From NCBI GenBank assembly GCA_014896295.1, contig JADBKR010000005.1, positions 124,001 through 188,000 of the forward strand: 64,000 nt of DNA, written 5' to 3'. A program made the translations under genes and the position numbers. Below, one piece after another: positions 41,980 to 50,748 of this stretch. Each line of letters starts with the position of its first letter. The first letter of the stretch is position 1. The notes beneath the pieces are model-generated. The model was given only the letters and a program-made list of their open reading frames with translations, did not search any database and was not told the DNA's origin. This DNA is from Limnochordaceae bacterium. GTDB lineage: Bacteria; Bacillota; Limnochordia; Limnochordales; Geochordaceae.

Positions 41980-42297
41980 CGAAAACGAAAGGCTCTCGTC
42001 CAAGGGACGAGAGCCCCATCGCTCACGCGGTACCACCCTCGTTGAAAGACCGCACACTCCGCACCGGGCGCCGGCGCGGCGCACGGATCTTCCCACTCGA
42101 TGGAGGAGGTAACGGCCCTCTCCGGCCCGGTCTACCCCGGGGCGCACCGTGAGGCCCCGGCTCGGCGGGCGGCTTGCGGGTGATCTTCACGACCGCGTGT
42201 CGCCGGGCTCGCACCCACCCCGGCTCGCTCCCGGACAGAGGCCGGTCGCTACTCTCCCGCGCATCGCCTGTGCACGCGAACGCAAATGTCGATGTTA
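41980..42297 (-). promoter_or_regulatory. T-box leader of ileS (isoleucine-specific)
   Basis: The canonical T-box core AGGGTGGTACCGCG is present on the minus strand (within 42026-42040). It is followed by a terminator hairpin 10 bases later and by ileS. Upstream in the leader, the stem-I sequence GAGAGTAGCGACC and a candidate specifier ATC (42182-42184) in TGAAGATCACC match an isoleucine codon. Uncharged tRNA-Ile would stabilise the antiterminator and turn on ileS. The core and terminator are clear; the specifier placement is by eye. Confidence 0.9.
41981..42015 (-). terminator. T-box-controlled terminator before ileS
   Basis: On the minus strand, an 11-base stem (41991-42001 paired with 42005-42015; sequence GGCTCTCGTCC and complement) is followed by a T-rich TTTCGTTTTC. 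It forms the terminator that competes with the T-box antiterminator. Confidence 0.85.
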
Positions 42298-42303
42298 GCT
42301 CCG

Positions 42304-42332
42304 AGTATACCGCACACCGGGTGCGCTATCAA
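42304..42332 (-). promoter_or_regulatory. Sigma-A promoter of the ileS leader
   Basis: Minus strand TTGATA (42327-42332), 17-base spacer, TATACT (42304-42309). Predicted start near 42297 gives the T-box leader its 5' end. Confidence 0.75.
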
Positions 42333-42369
42333 GCGCTCCGGGCCATGAAAGTGGGCCGGGGCCCCGGCT

Positions 42370-42633
42370 TCAAAAGACCGCCAGGACGATCCGCTGCACC
42401 ACCATGATGAGCAGGAACGCCACGATGGGCGAGTAGTCGATGCCCGGCACGGGCGGCAGCACCCTGCGGATGGGGGCCAGCACCGGCTCCGTGACGTCCC
42501 GCAGGAACCGGACGGCAGGATGGTACGGGTCCACGGGCAGCCACGAGACGAGCACCCGCGCGAGCAGGATCCAGCTGTACAACGCCAGCAACCGGTAGAC
42601 GAGCAGGCCCAGCCACCCCATCACTGCGCCCAT
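42370..42633 (-). CDS. YggT family membrane protein
   Basis: This 87-residue membrane protein of the YggT/YlmG family has two hydrophobic segments, VYRLLALYSWILLARVLVSW and SPIVAFLLIMVVQRIVLAVF. The signature between them includes PYHPAVRFLRDVTEPVLAPIRR. YlmG relatives belong to the division cluster with sepF. The ATG lies 3 bases after the proC stop. ylmH and divIVA, which often follow, are absent; ileS is next on the strand. Confidence 0.92.
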   Translation of the reverse strand: MGAVMGWLGLLVYRLLALYSWILLARVLVSWLPVDPYHPAVRFLRDVTEPVLAPIRRVLPPVPGIDYSPIVAFLLIMVVQRIVLAVF

Positions 42634-42636
42634 GGG

Positions 42637-43494
42637 TCAAGCCCCTCCGCTTCCGGAGGCGGCCGGGTGCTGCAGGCCCGCCTCCCCCAACTCCCGGGAC
42701 CTGCGGGTGCCGGCGAGCACCGCCTCCATGAGCGCGCCTCGCACCCCACGGCTTTCCAGCACGGTCAACCCTGCCGCCGTGGTGCCGGCCGGCGACGTCA
42801 CCCAGTTGCGCAGCTCCGCCGGGTGGCGCCCCGTGTCCAGCACCATGCGGGCGGCTCCCGCCAGGGTCTGGGCAGCCAGGAACATGGCCGCCTCCCGGGA
42901 GAGCCCCGCCGCCACTCCCCCGTCCGCCAGCGCCTCGATCATGAGGTACGCATAAGCCGGCCCGCTCCCCGACAGGCCGGTCACCGCGTCCATCAGAGCT
43001 TCCCCGACGACCACGGCCCGCCCTATCGCCTCGAAGATGCCGAGCGCCCGCTGGAGGTGGGCGTCCTGGGCGAAGGTGCCCTTGCAAAGGGCCGTGGCCG
43101 CCTGCCCCACCAGCGCCGCGATGTTGGGCATGGCCCGCACCACCGGCGTGCCAGGGGGCAGCCGCCGCTCGATGGTCGACGTGGGCACCCCGGCGGCGAT
43201 GGAGATGATGAGGTGGCGCTGGGGCTCCACGGCGGGAGCCAGCTCCCTCAGCGCCTCCACGATGTTTTGAGGCTTGACCGCCACGACCGCGGTATCGGCG
43301 GTACGGAGCGCCTCGGCGTTGTCCAGGGTCACGAGGATCCCATAGCTTTGCTCGACGTGCGCACGCCGTTCGCTGCTCTTGTCGGTTGCCACCAGTTGCT
43401 CACGGTTGACGAAGCCGCCGCGCAGGAGGCCCCGGATGAAGGCCTCGCCCATGGCGCCGGCCCCGATGACCGCGACGCGCTCTGCTACTTTCAC
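42637..43494 (-). CDS. proC: Pyrroline-5-carboxylate reductase
   Basis: ProC makes proline from pyrroline-5-carboxylate with NAD(P)H. The nucleotide-binding start VAVIGAGAMGEAFIRGLL, then VAVKPQNIVEALREL, ISIAAGVPTSTIERRL, RAMPNIAALVGQA, GLSGSGPAYAYLMIEALADG and WVTSPAGTTAAGL are all as expected. The protein has 285 residues. The GTG start overlaps the sepF stop (GTGA). proC lies within the sepF-yggT division cluster, as in many Clostridia. Confidence 0.95.
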   Translation of the reverse strand: MKVAERVAVIGAGAMGEAFIRGLLRGGFVNREQLVATDKSSERRAHVEQSYGILVTLDNAEALRTADTAVVAVKPQNIVEALRELAPAVEPQRHLIISIAAGVPTSTIERRLPPGTPVVRAMPNIAALVGQAATALCKGTFAQDAHLQRALGIFEAIGRAVVVGEALMDAVTGLSGSGPAYAYLMIEALADGGVAAGLSREAAMFLAAQTLAGAARMVLDTGRHPAELRNWVTSPAGTTAAGLTVLESRGVRGALMEAVLAGTRRSRELGEAGLQHPAASGSGGA

Positions 43495-43952
43495 GGGGTC
43501 GTCGTCCCTTCGAGTTCGACGTCCACGCCACCGGGGGCACACAGCACGATGTCCTCGGAGATCCTCCGCATGGAGCCGTCCAGGGCGAAGACCACCCCTG
43601 AGAGGAAGTCCACGATGCGCCGGGCGGTCTCCCGGTCGGCCGCCCGGAGGCTCACCACGACAGGGCGCTGGCTCCGCAGGTGAACGGCAATGGCCTGTAC
43701 GTCGTCGAACGCTGCCGGCTCGGACACGATCAGCTTGGACTGCGGGCGAGCCGGGGCCACCCCGCCGGCGACTGCGGCCCCTGCGCCAGGAGATGCGGAG
43801 GGCGCCAGGGGGACCACCCGGGAGCGCCGGGCAGCCGCCTCGGCCTCCCTGGGCAGCTGCGCCGGCGAGCGGGCCGGCGTCCGTTCGGCGGTAGCCGCAT
43901 CCTCCGCATCCACGCCCAGCCATCCCAGGACCCGCTCGATGAAGCCCGGCAT
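43491..43952 (-). CDS. sepF: Cell division protein SepF
   Basis: SepF anchors FtsZ to the membrane and shapes the division septum. It has the amphipathic N-terminus MPGFIERVLGWLGV that binds membrane, an Ala/Pro-rich linker, and the globular C-terminal domain with FDDVQAIAVHLRSQRPVVVSL, ARRIVDFLSGVVFALDG and ISEDIVLCAP. At 153 residues it has normal length. Upstream lies an HlyD-like gene; the yggS gene that usually separates them is absent. Confidence 0.95.
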   Translation of the reverse strand: MPGFIERVLGWLGVDAEDAATAERTPARSPAQLPREAEAAARRSRVVPLAPSASPGAGAAVAGGVAPARPQSKLIVSEPAAFDDVQAIAVHLRSQRPVVVSLRAADRETARRIVDFLSGVVFALDGSMRRISEDIVLCAPGGVDVELEGTTTP

Positions 43953-43976
43953 GTGCGCCTCACCTCTCCAGGCCGC

Positions 43977-44960
43977 TCACGATCCCAGCCATCGCGGCCA
44001 CCGGTAGACCCTGACCCTGTCCGAAACGCCCTGCACGACCGCCCGGCCGCCCAGGCGTCCGACCACCTGAACCGGCACGAAGACCGGCCCGCCCTCCGTC
44101 TGCACCCAGACGCCCGTGCGCCCCGAACGGGCGGCGAGCGCCGAGGAGGGCACGATCACCCCGGTGTAGCGGCCGGTGACCAGCCGCACTCCCGGCACGA
44201 GCCGCCGGTACAGCCACTCCACAGGCTGGCGTTCGAGCCGCAACTCCAGGGAGCCTCCCGGCGCCGCTGGCGCCTTCGTCACGCTTCCGGGCACCCCGGT
44301 GCCGCCGGCCCCGACCCACACCTCCACCCGTTGCCCTTCCGCCGGTCGCAGGCCAGAGGAGCGATCGGGCCAAAAGATCCCGCGGAGCTCCGCGTGGTCG
44401 ACGAGCCGTACCACGGGTTGACCTCGGGCGACGACGCCGCCGTCCACGAGCGAAACCGGCCGGGCCGGGTCGTCTCGGGGAGGCCGGGGAGGCGCCGGCG
44501 CAGAAAAGGCGTCGGCGGCCTCCAGCCCGTCGGAGACGAAGCTCACGATGCCGGCCGACGGAGCCCATAGCGTGGCCGCGCCGCCCTGGGCGCCCTCCGG
44601 GATCACGCGCAGGAGGGCCTGACCCCGGCGCACGGCCTCTCCTTCGCCGACGAGCGCGACCACCCTCCCGGCGGAAGGTGCCCGCAAGAGCCGCTCCTGG
44701 CGAACCACCCAGAGCGTGCCCGGCGTCTCCTCGGAAAGCTGGCCCCACCGCGCTACGTCGACCGGGCCCCACGCAGCCGCCACCCAACGGGCGCTGGCGC
44801 CCCAGCCGGCCCATCCCATCCAACCCAGGAGCACGGCCGCCACCAGCAGCCGCCCGGCCCGGTGCCGGCGCCGCTGCTCCCGCCGGGGCGTCGCCACGCG
44901 CTCGATCTCCTCCACCTGCGGTTCTGAAACCCTTCGGCGGCGGGCCTGTCCCACCTGCAT
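43977..44960 (-). CDS. HlyD-like membrane-anchored protein of the sepF cluster
   Basis: The protein (327 residues) has a basic cytoplasmic N-terminus, one membrane helix (LLVAAVLLGWMGWAGWGAS), and an outside part with two biotinyl-lipoyl-like halves (LLRAPSAGRVVALVGEGEAV, LWAPSAGIVSFVSDGLEAAD). A beta-rich C-terminus follows (GVIVPSSALAARSG, VFVPVQVVGRLGGRAVVQG). This is the plan of HlyD-type adaptors that stand upstream of sepF in many Clostridia. No export partner is encoded nearby, so a transport role is unproven and a role in envelope assembly during division is possible. Confidence 0.8.
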   Translation of the reverse strand: MQVGQARRRRVSEPQVEEIERVATPRREQRRRHRAGRLLVAAVLLGWMGWAGWGASARWVAAAWGPVDVARWGQLSEETPGTLWVVRQERLLRAPSAGRVVALVGEGEAVRRGQALLRVIPEGAQGGAATLWAPSAGIVSFVSDGLEAADAFSAPAPPRPPRDDPARPVSLVDGGVVARGQPVVRLVDHAELRGIFWPDRSSGLRPAEGQRVEVWVGAGGTGVPGSVTKAPAAPGGSLELRLERQPVEWLYRRLVPGVRLVTGRYTGVIVPSSALAARSGRTGVWVQTEGGPVFVPVQVVGRLGGRAVVQGVSDRVRVYRWPRWLGS

Positions 44961-45081
44961 GCCCGGCCCCCGGCCACTGCCGACAGACTCCAGCAGCAAG
45001 GCGAGCGGCCGCCTGCCGCTCCCGCCGCCGCCCTTTCCACGCGCCGGCAAAGACTCCTGCGGGTAGCCAGTATCCTGCCTG

Positions 45082-45978
45082 CTACCGGCCTTCCAGCCAC
45101 CGGGCCATTCTCGGTACCAGAGGGAAACTCACCAGTGCACTCAGCAAGTTGAAGAGGGTGTGGGCGTGGGCCACGCTCTGGGCAGCCGAACCCGCCAGAC
45201 TCATGACGAGGTCGTGGAAAGGACTAAAGAGGATAAGGGCCGCCGCGGCCCCTGCCAGGTTGAGAAAGAAGTCGGCCATCGCCAGCCGTGTCGCCCCTTT
45301 TCCGAGAAACAGGGACGCCACCAATCCTGTCGTCACCGTACCCACATTGCTTCCCAGCACGACGGCAATGCCGGGACGAGTCTCCATCAAACCCGCCGCC
45401 ACCATGGTCACCACCGACGTCGTAACCGTGGTGCTGCTCTGAATGAGGGAGGTAACCAGCCATCCCACGCCAAATGCCTTCAAGACCGAGCCAGGCTCTT
45501 CGAGAGTTCCCAAGACTCCGGCAGCGAGCGGGCCCAGCGACCGGCCAATCCACTCCATCCCTTGAAGGAAGGCACCAAGGCTGAACAAGGCCAGGGAAAC
45601 CTCCCTCCGGCTCGACAGGAAGTAGCCTCCCGCCCCTACCGCCATCATCCCAATGCCCACGCTCGGAAGCTGAAGCGCCACGAGTTGTGCGGTCAGCGTC
45701 GTCCCGACGTTGGCTCCGATGATGGCGTAAAGAGCGTGGGCCATAGGGAGACTCCCCGTCTGCACGAGGCCGAGGGCAAGGACCTCTACCATGCTGGAGC
45801 TGTGAGCCAGAGCGGCCGCGAGCATGCCCGACACCGCCATAGCCACCGGGCCATCGCCGGCGATGACGAACCACCGCTGCACCCATGAGCGGGCCGCCGT
45901 GCGTATGGCGAGATACGCCAGCCGTACGCCAGAGACGGCCAGCACTAATCCCAGCGTTGTTCCGAGGACCGCGGGCAC
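45082..45978 (-). CDS. Na+/phosphate symporter (NptA/PNaS family)
   Basis: This 298-residue membrane protein has the duplicated motifs of Na/Pi cotransporters: AHSSSMVEVLALG with GANVGTTLTAQL in the first half, and LIQSSTTVTTSVVTM with GSNVGTVTTGLVA in the second. About eight hydrophobic segments are visible. It probably couples phosphate uptake to Na+. The C-terminal PhoU-like domain of some members is absent. The GTG start directly follows a GGAGGT, a little close for an ideal ribosome site. It is divergent from the glycan cluster. Confidence 0.88.
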   Translation of the reverse strand: MPAVLGTTLGLVLAVSGVRLAYLAIRTAARSWVQRWFVIAGDGPVAMAVSGMLAAALAHSSSMVEVLALGLVQTGSLPMAHALYAIIGANVGTTLTAQLVALQLPSVGIGMMAVGAGGYFLSSRREVSLALFSLGAFLQGMEWIGRSLGPLAAGVLGTLEEPGSVLKAFGVGWLVTSLIQSSTTVTTSVVTMVAAGLMETRPGIAVVLGSNVGTVTTGLVASLFLGKGATRLAMADFFLNLAGAAAALILFSPFHDLVMSLAGSAAQSVAHAHTLFNLLSALVSFPLVPRMARWLEGR

Positions 45979-46057
45979 ACCTCCAACTTACTGCTGGCGT
46001 GGGTAGGCCTATGATGGAGAGGCCGTCCCCCACGCCTTTTCGTGCTCCACGTCACCG

Positions 46058-47357
46058 GTGTACAATCGCCTCGTGGCACAGGGATCAAACGCGCGAGCCT
46101 GTTCGGGCACAGTCCTCGTGTTGAGCAACGGCCACGGAGAGGACACGGTGGGAGCCGAAATCGGCGCCGCACTGCGCGAACTCGCACCGGACATCGACGT
46201 ACTGGCAGCACCCATTGTGGGACTGGGCGGTGCCTATCGTCGCAAAGGTTTGCCCATCGTCACCCCTGTGGCCTCGATGCCAAGCGGGGGGTTCATTGGC
46301 ATCCAGCGCCCGGGGGCCGTATGGCAGGATCTCCGGGCCGGGCTCATCCGACTCCACCTGCGCCAGGCACGGACCTTGTGCCGGCTGCGCGTTGGCATCA
46401 CGCTGATGGTAGGGGTCGGCGATCGGCTCATGCCCTACACGGCGCGATGGGTCGTGCGCCGCCCGTTAATCATGGTAGACATTGCAGACTCCGCCTATCT
46501 GTCGGATCGGCTGTCCGACGTATGGACACCCCTCGATGTTTCCCTCCTGCGACGTACCGCGCTGTGGGTTTTTCACCCGGGACGCCTTCAGCGCTGCCTC
46601 TCTCGTAGGCCAGGGAGTGCGGGCCAGGTTCGTGGGCAATCCCATGATGGACTCCTTGGGGTTCACGGACGAGGCCCCTGTCGTCGACTCGGCAGGGTCG
46701 CCTGTCGTAGCGATCCTGCCGGGGAGCCGTCCAGAGGCTTATCGCAACCTCTCCATTCTTCTTTCCGCGGTCCCCCTGCTCGCAGGCCGTCATCCCTACC
46801 TGTCGTTCGTCATGGCGTGGGCCGAAAGCCTTCCCCTTCCCGCCCGCGAGGGTGGGGTACACTGGCCGGACGGCTGGCGATGGGTGCCTGCCGGAGGTGG
46901 CACGGGGCAGGGGGGGTGTCTCTACGGACCTTGCGGGGCTAAGGTGACCGTCGTGGCTTCACGCTTCGGTGACGTTCTCCGGCAAGCCACCGTCGTCATG
47001 GGGATGGCGGGGACCGCCAACGAACAAGCAGCGGGACTTGGGAAGCCAGTCGTGACGTGCCCGGGCAAGGGCCCGCAGGTGACGGAGGAACTCTGCCGGC
47101 GGCAGGAGAGGCTCCTCGGGGAGGCCGTCAGCGTCACGGCTCCCCGGGGTGAAGCCCTCGCCAACGCCGTCTCTGCCATCCTGAGCGACCCTGCTCGCAT
47201 GGAACGTATGGGCAATGTAGGAAAGGCCCGTATGGGACCAGCGGGGGGCAGTCGCCGGATTGCACGGTACGCCGTACGGGCAGTGCGGTTGCTGCAGCGT
47301 GCGGCTGGTAACACCAAAACTCGTGGCAGACCGGGAAAGGGGTCTCATCGCCTGTGA
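46058..47357 (+). CDS. Lipid-A-disaccharide-synthase-related glycosyltransferase (frameshifted)
   Basis: The N-terminal part VLVLSNGHGEDTVGAEIGAAL and the C-terminal part (VVAILPGSRPEAYRNLSILL, VVMGMAGTANEQAAGLGKPV, CPGKGPQVTEEL) fit the LpxB-related family typified by TIGR03492, a GT-B-type protein of cyanobacteria and Deinococcus whose product is unknown. The halves are in different frames. One extra T in the TTTTT run near 46568 explains this and restores WVFTRDAFSAASLVGQG. The restored length is about 430 residues. The start is uncertain: GTG at 46058 or 46073. A TACAAT at 46061-46066 could be a -10 box, which would favour the later start. Confidence 0.82.
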
Positions 47358-48619
47358 TGGCCGAGCGTCCGGTGGATACCCGGGCCCGGGAGAAATCGGC
47401 CTTGGTGCCGGCTGCTGCGCCTTCGCATGGAAACGAGAGCGTATTGGGTTTGGCTCTCCTGCTCTTTGGCGCGGGCGCAGGCCTTGCTACGACGCTGGTG
47501 TTCCTCGCTCAAGGGGCATGGCAGGCCCTCCGGGCCGGCTGGGTACGTCTCACTTCCCCTGCGGCGACTCGGACATCTGCCCGGGACCTATCCCTCTGGG
47601 ACCGGGTTCATCCCCTGTTGTTCCTGGGAGCAAGCGCCCTCTCCGCATGGCATTCGCCCGCCCCTGAGCTGGCCTGGCCTGCTGCTGCGATGGTCGCGAC
47701 GTTCATCCTTGTCTTCTGGTCCGTACAGCAACAGCCCCTCGCCCCGCACGGTTCTCCGAGCGAGGCAGCCCACTACTGGGTGATGGGTACCCTTATCCTC
47801 GCCTCGATGGGATTGGGGTTTTTCATGGAGGACTCGACGATCGTGAGGACTCCTTTCCTCGGCAAGAACGGAATCGGGACTCTTCTGGCCATGGCGCTCC
47901 CGGTGGCCCAGCTTGTGGCCATCGGCGGTCCCCACCAGGTGCTGGGGTGGGTCACGGCGATGGTAGGAGCCGTGGCACTGTTTCTGAGCTTTTCTCAGGG
48001 AGGCTGGATCGGCGCCGTGACCGCCCAGGCAGTGATGCTGGCCGCTGGTACGCCTCGCATGCGGCGCCATGTCGTTACCCTCGTCCTGGTCGTTGCACTC
48101 GTCGTGGCTTTGGCGGCTTCCATCCTCTGGATGGCGCGTCCACCGGCCTTTGGCGTGTTGCTTTCTCGGATCGACCCCACTTCGTCGTCCAAGACGGAGC
48201 GGATATATATCTGGGAAGGCTCGTGGCGTATGTTCCTGGAGCACCCGTGGTTCGGCGTGGGATTGGGTGCGTTCAGCCGGGTGTATCCTGATTACCGCGT
48301 CAGTGCCGCGCACGAACCCAATGTGTCCTTTGCTCACAATCTGTTGCTCAACCTTCTCGCAGAGACCGGGGTGCCCGGATTGGCCGCTTTCATTGCCATT
48401 CTGGCAACGTGGCTCAGGCAAGCCCGTAAAAGGCTGCTCCAGGCATCCCCAGAGGAGCACGAGTGGGTGGCCGTGCTCCTTGCCGCGCTGACCGCCTTGC
48501 TGACCCACCAGCTCTTCGACGGCACGATGTGGTCCCTACACATCGGCGTGGGGTTTTGGTTCCTCGGTGCGATGCTGTACCGAAAGCGAGCACGCCCGTC
48601 CAACGAAACATGTCCCTGA
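47354..48619 (+). CDS. O-antigen ligase-like membrane protein (Wzy/WaaL family)
   Basis: This is a polytopic membrane protein of 421 residues with about ten hydrophobic segments. The signature of O-antigen ligases and polymerases is visible: FLGKNGIGTLLAMALP, FSQGGWIGAVTAQAV, YIWEGSWRMFLEHPWFGVGL and AHNLLLNLLAETGVPGL (the conserved His). Such enzymes polymerise or ligate surface glycans on the outer face of the membrane. The GTG overlaps the upstream stop as GTGA, with an ATG one codon on. In a Bacillota the acceptor would be a wall or S-layer glycan, unless an outer membrane is present. Confidence 0.88.
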   Translation: MMAERPVDTRAREKSALVPAAAPSHGNESVLGLALLLFGAGAGLATTLVFLAQGAWQALRAGWVRLTSPAATRTSARDLSLWDRVHPLLFLGASALSAWHSPAPELAWPAAAMVATFILVFWSVQQQPLAPHGSPSEAAHYWVMGTLILASMGLGFFMEDSTIVRTPFLGKNGIGTLLAMALPVAQLVAIGGPHQVLGWVTAMVGAVALFLSFSQGGWIGAVTAQAVMLAAGTPRMRRHVVTLVLVVALVVALAASILWMARPPAFGVLLSRIDPTSSSKTERIYIWEGSWRMFLEHPWFGVGLGAFSRVYPDYRVSAAHEPNVSFAHNLLLNLLAETGVPGLAAFIAILATWLRQARKRLLQASPEEHEWVAVLLAALTALLTHQLFDGTMWSLHIGVGFWFLGAMLYRKRARPSNETCP

Positions 48620-48645
48620 GAACCCATGGACGAAGGGGCCCGGAC

Positions 48646-49575
48646 ATGCAGGCAACCGTCATCATCGCGACTTACAATCGGGCGCGGATACTCGACCATG
48701 CACTGCGCGCGCTGGGCAGCCAGACGCTGGACCCGGCGGCCTTCGAGGTCGTGATCGCCGACGACGCCTCGACTGATGACACCCCGGACGTCGTCGCGCT
48801 CCACAGGCGCAAGGGCTTGCCTGTTCGCTTGCTCCCGTTGGATCACCACGTCGGCGCGGCGGCAGCTCGTAATGAGGCTATCCGGGCCAGCACGGGCGAG
48901 TTGCTGGTCTTCATCGACAGCGACATCATCGTCATCCCTTCGTTCCTCGAGGAGCATCTGGCCAGCCACCGGCGATGGGGGCGGGGGATCGTGACGGGGC
49001 CAGCCATGCTCATCCGCTCACTGGACGAGATCGGGCGGCGGCGGTTCACCGTTTGGGACTGGTCCTCCGCCCCTTTCGCCGGCGGAAATGCCTCGGTGAG
49101 GCGAGAGGATGCCTTGGCGGCCGGGCTGTTCGACGAGAGCTTCGGAGAGCTCGGATGGGAAGACGTCGAGTTCGGGCTCCGCTTGAAGGCAATGGGGCTC
49201 CGTACACGGTTCAACGTGAAGGCCGCTGCGTATCACTTCAAGCCGGATCCCCCAGACGCGGAAAAGCTTGCCGCCTATGCGGCCTCGCAAGGAAGGATGG
49301 CCGTACACCTGATCCACAAACATCCCGGAGCTGAAGCGCGTCTTGCTACCGGCCTCAACCCTGTGGGCATGGCCATCGATTGGCTTGCCTCTATCGGCGA
49401 CTGGGACCTGAGGCTGGCCCGGTGGGTGCTCGCCAGGACCGATGACGTATCACGCAGCAGGCTGCGGACGCTGGCGCTCAAGCAACTGTACAATCGTACG
49501 TACTTCAAAGCAGCTCGAGAGGCACTCTCCGCCGCGAGCTCTGCTGGCTCTGCGGAAGCCCTACCCCCGAGTTGA
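48646..49575 (+). CDS. Family 2 glycosyltransferase
   Basis: The protein (309 residues from the chosen ATG) is a GT-A inverting glycosyltransferase. The start ATVIIATYNRARILDHALRA, the DXD-type FIDSDIIVIPSFL, GGNASVRREDALAAGLFDE and the GWEDVEFGLRLKAMGL catalytic block are clear. The ATG has a GAAGGGG ribosome site 10 bases ahead; an earlier ATG at 48610 overlaps the upstream stop and adds 12 residues. As the third gene of the plus-strand glycan cluster it probably adds a sugar to the repeat unit. Confidence 0.9.
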   Translation: MQATVIIATYNRARILDHALRALGSQTLDPAAFEVVIADDASTDDTPDVVALHRRKGLPVRLLPLDHHVGAAAARNEAIRASTGELLVFIDSDIIVIPSFLEEHLASHRRWGRGIVTGPAMLIRSLDEIGRRRFTVWDWSSAPFAGGNASVRREDALAAGLFDESFGELGWEDVEFGLRLKAMGLRTRFNVKAAAYHFKPDPPDAEKLAAYAASQGRMAVHLIHKHPGAEARLATGLNPVGMAIDWLASIGDWDLRLARWVLARTDDVSRSRLRTLALKQLYNRTYFKAAREALSAASSAGSAEALPPS

Positions 49576-49580
49576 GGGGG

Positions 49581-49814
49581 TCAGTCCTTTTCGTCGCGAG
49601 GCGGAACGTTGTCCCGGCTGCCCGGCTTGCGCCGCAGCTGCGCCTCCGCTGCCCGCTCCAGCTCCTGCCAGTGCGACAGGGGATCGAGGTCGAGCGGATC
49701 CTTTCCTGCCTCCTGGTGGAAATGGGCGTCGTCCAGGCCCGACGTGCTGTAGGCGTCCCTGGGATAGCGCCGGCGGCGCCGCGTCGGGCGCGCTCGGGCC
49801 CCTTCACGTGGCAC
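49581..49814 (-). CDS. Small hypothetical protein, 77 residues
   Basis: I do not recognise this protein. It is highly charged and without membrane segments: a basic N-terminal run (RPTRRRRRYPRD), a polar middle (GLDDAHFHQEAGKDPLDLD) and LSHWQELERAAEAQLRRKPG. The GTG has a GGAGGG site 8 bases upstream, which supports expression. It follows the unusual response regulator gene by 22 bases and converges with the GT2 gene, so it may be the last gene of the redox operon. Confidence 0.5.
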   Translation of the reverse strand: MPREGARARPTRRRRRYPRDAYSTSGLDDAHFHQEAGKDPLDLDPLSHWQELERAAEAQLRRKPGSRDNVPPRDEKD

Positions 49815-49836
49815 GGGCGGTTCCCTCCATCCGGCC

Positions 49837-50748
49837 CTATTGTGCCCGGAGCAGGGCCGGCCGCTCTGGCGCGGGCACGGCGGCCCGGTGATCCGGCACG
49901 GCAGCCCTCCGGAGCGCGCCCCGCTCGTGCTCGAGCCGGTAGCCCACGCCCCACAGCGCCCGGATCCGGAGGGTGCAGCACGAGCCCGCCATCCGCAGCT
50001 TCGCGCGCAGCCGGCTGATGAGCACCGTCACGCTCTCTTCGGAGGCGGCCTCCTCGTCGCCCCACAGGCGCAGCAGCAGCTCCTCCCGGCTGAAGACTCG
50101 CCCGGGGTGCGAGGCGAGCAGCCATAACAGGTCGAACTCCCGTCCCGTCAGGGGAATCTCCCTCCCGCCGAGGAAGGCGAGCCGGCAGGTGCGGTCGAGC
50201 ACCAGGTCGCCCACCCGGGCCGTGCCGGGGCCCGTCCCGGGCCGGCCGGGCGCAACCTGGGGGCATCCTGCCCGGCGTGGCCCGGTGCGCCGGTAAATGG
50301 CCCGCAGCCGCAGCGCCAGCTCTGATGCCGAAAAGGGCCGGCACACGTAATCCTCGGCCCCCGCCCGCAGGGTCGCGATGCGGGCCGAGCAGCGGGCGTC
50401 GTCGGAGAGCACGACCACCGGCATGCCCCACCTTCGAGACAGCCAGTCGATCAACGGCGGCGCCTGCGACTCTGGCTGCTCGAGATAGACCAGGGCCAGG
50501 TCCGCTTCCGCGGGGTAGACGTCGAATCCCAGCCGCTCCGCTCGGGCTCCGGGGATCCCGGACATGCCGGGCGCGCCTCGGGCGACGTCCAGTCTCCCTT
50601 CGGCCCCGATCTCGATCCGGAAGCCCAACCGGGAGAGCAGCGGCACGAACTCGCTCGCCTCTTCGAGCCGGAATCCCAGCAGCAGCACCCGTGGGGATGG
50701 CCCCCAGGAAACCTCCTGGGCCGGCGCCGGCCCCGACGCCGCCGTCAT
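49837..50748 (-). CDS. Atypical OmpR-type response regulator with degenerate receiver
   Basis: The C-terminal half is a good OmpR/PhoB winged helix: GREIPLTGREFDLLWLLASHPG, FSREELLLRLWGDEE, VTVLISRLRAKLRM and LWGVGYRLE. The N-terminal half has the receiver plan but lacks key residues. The acidic pair after the first strand is replaced in RVLLLGFRLEEA; the phospho-acceptor position reads LALVYLEQPES with no Asp; the usual Lys-Pro is CRPF. It is probably not phosphorylated and may bind DNA constitutively or respond to another signal. The ATG overlaps the stop of the NrfD-like gene (ATGA), so it is translated with that oxidoreductase. No kinase is adjacent on this side. Confidence 0.85.
   Translation of the reverse strand: MTAASGPAPAQEVSWGPSPRVLLLGFRLEEASEFVPLLSRLGFRIEIGAEGRLDVARGAPGMSGIPGARAERLGFDVYPAEADLALVYLEQPESQAPPLIDWLSRRWGMPVVVLSDDARCSARIATLRAGAEDYVCRPFSASELALRLRAIYRRTGPRRAGCPQVAPGRPGTGPGTARVGDLVLDRTCRLAFLGGREIPLTGREFDLLWLLASHPGRVFSREELLLRLWGDEEAASEESVTVLISRLRAKLRMAGSCCTLRIRALWGVGYRLEHERGALRRAAVPDHRAAVPAPERPALLRAQ

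Noticed and set aside
41938..42147. N-terminal extension of ileS by about 70 codons
   Set aside because: It would be translated from the T-box leader and terminator; the family N-terminus and a ribosome site place the start at 41937.
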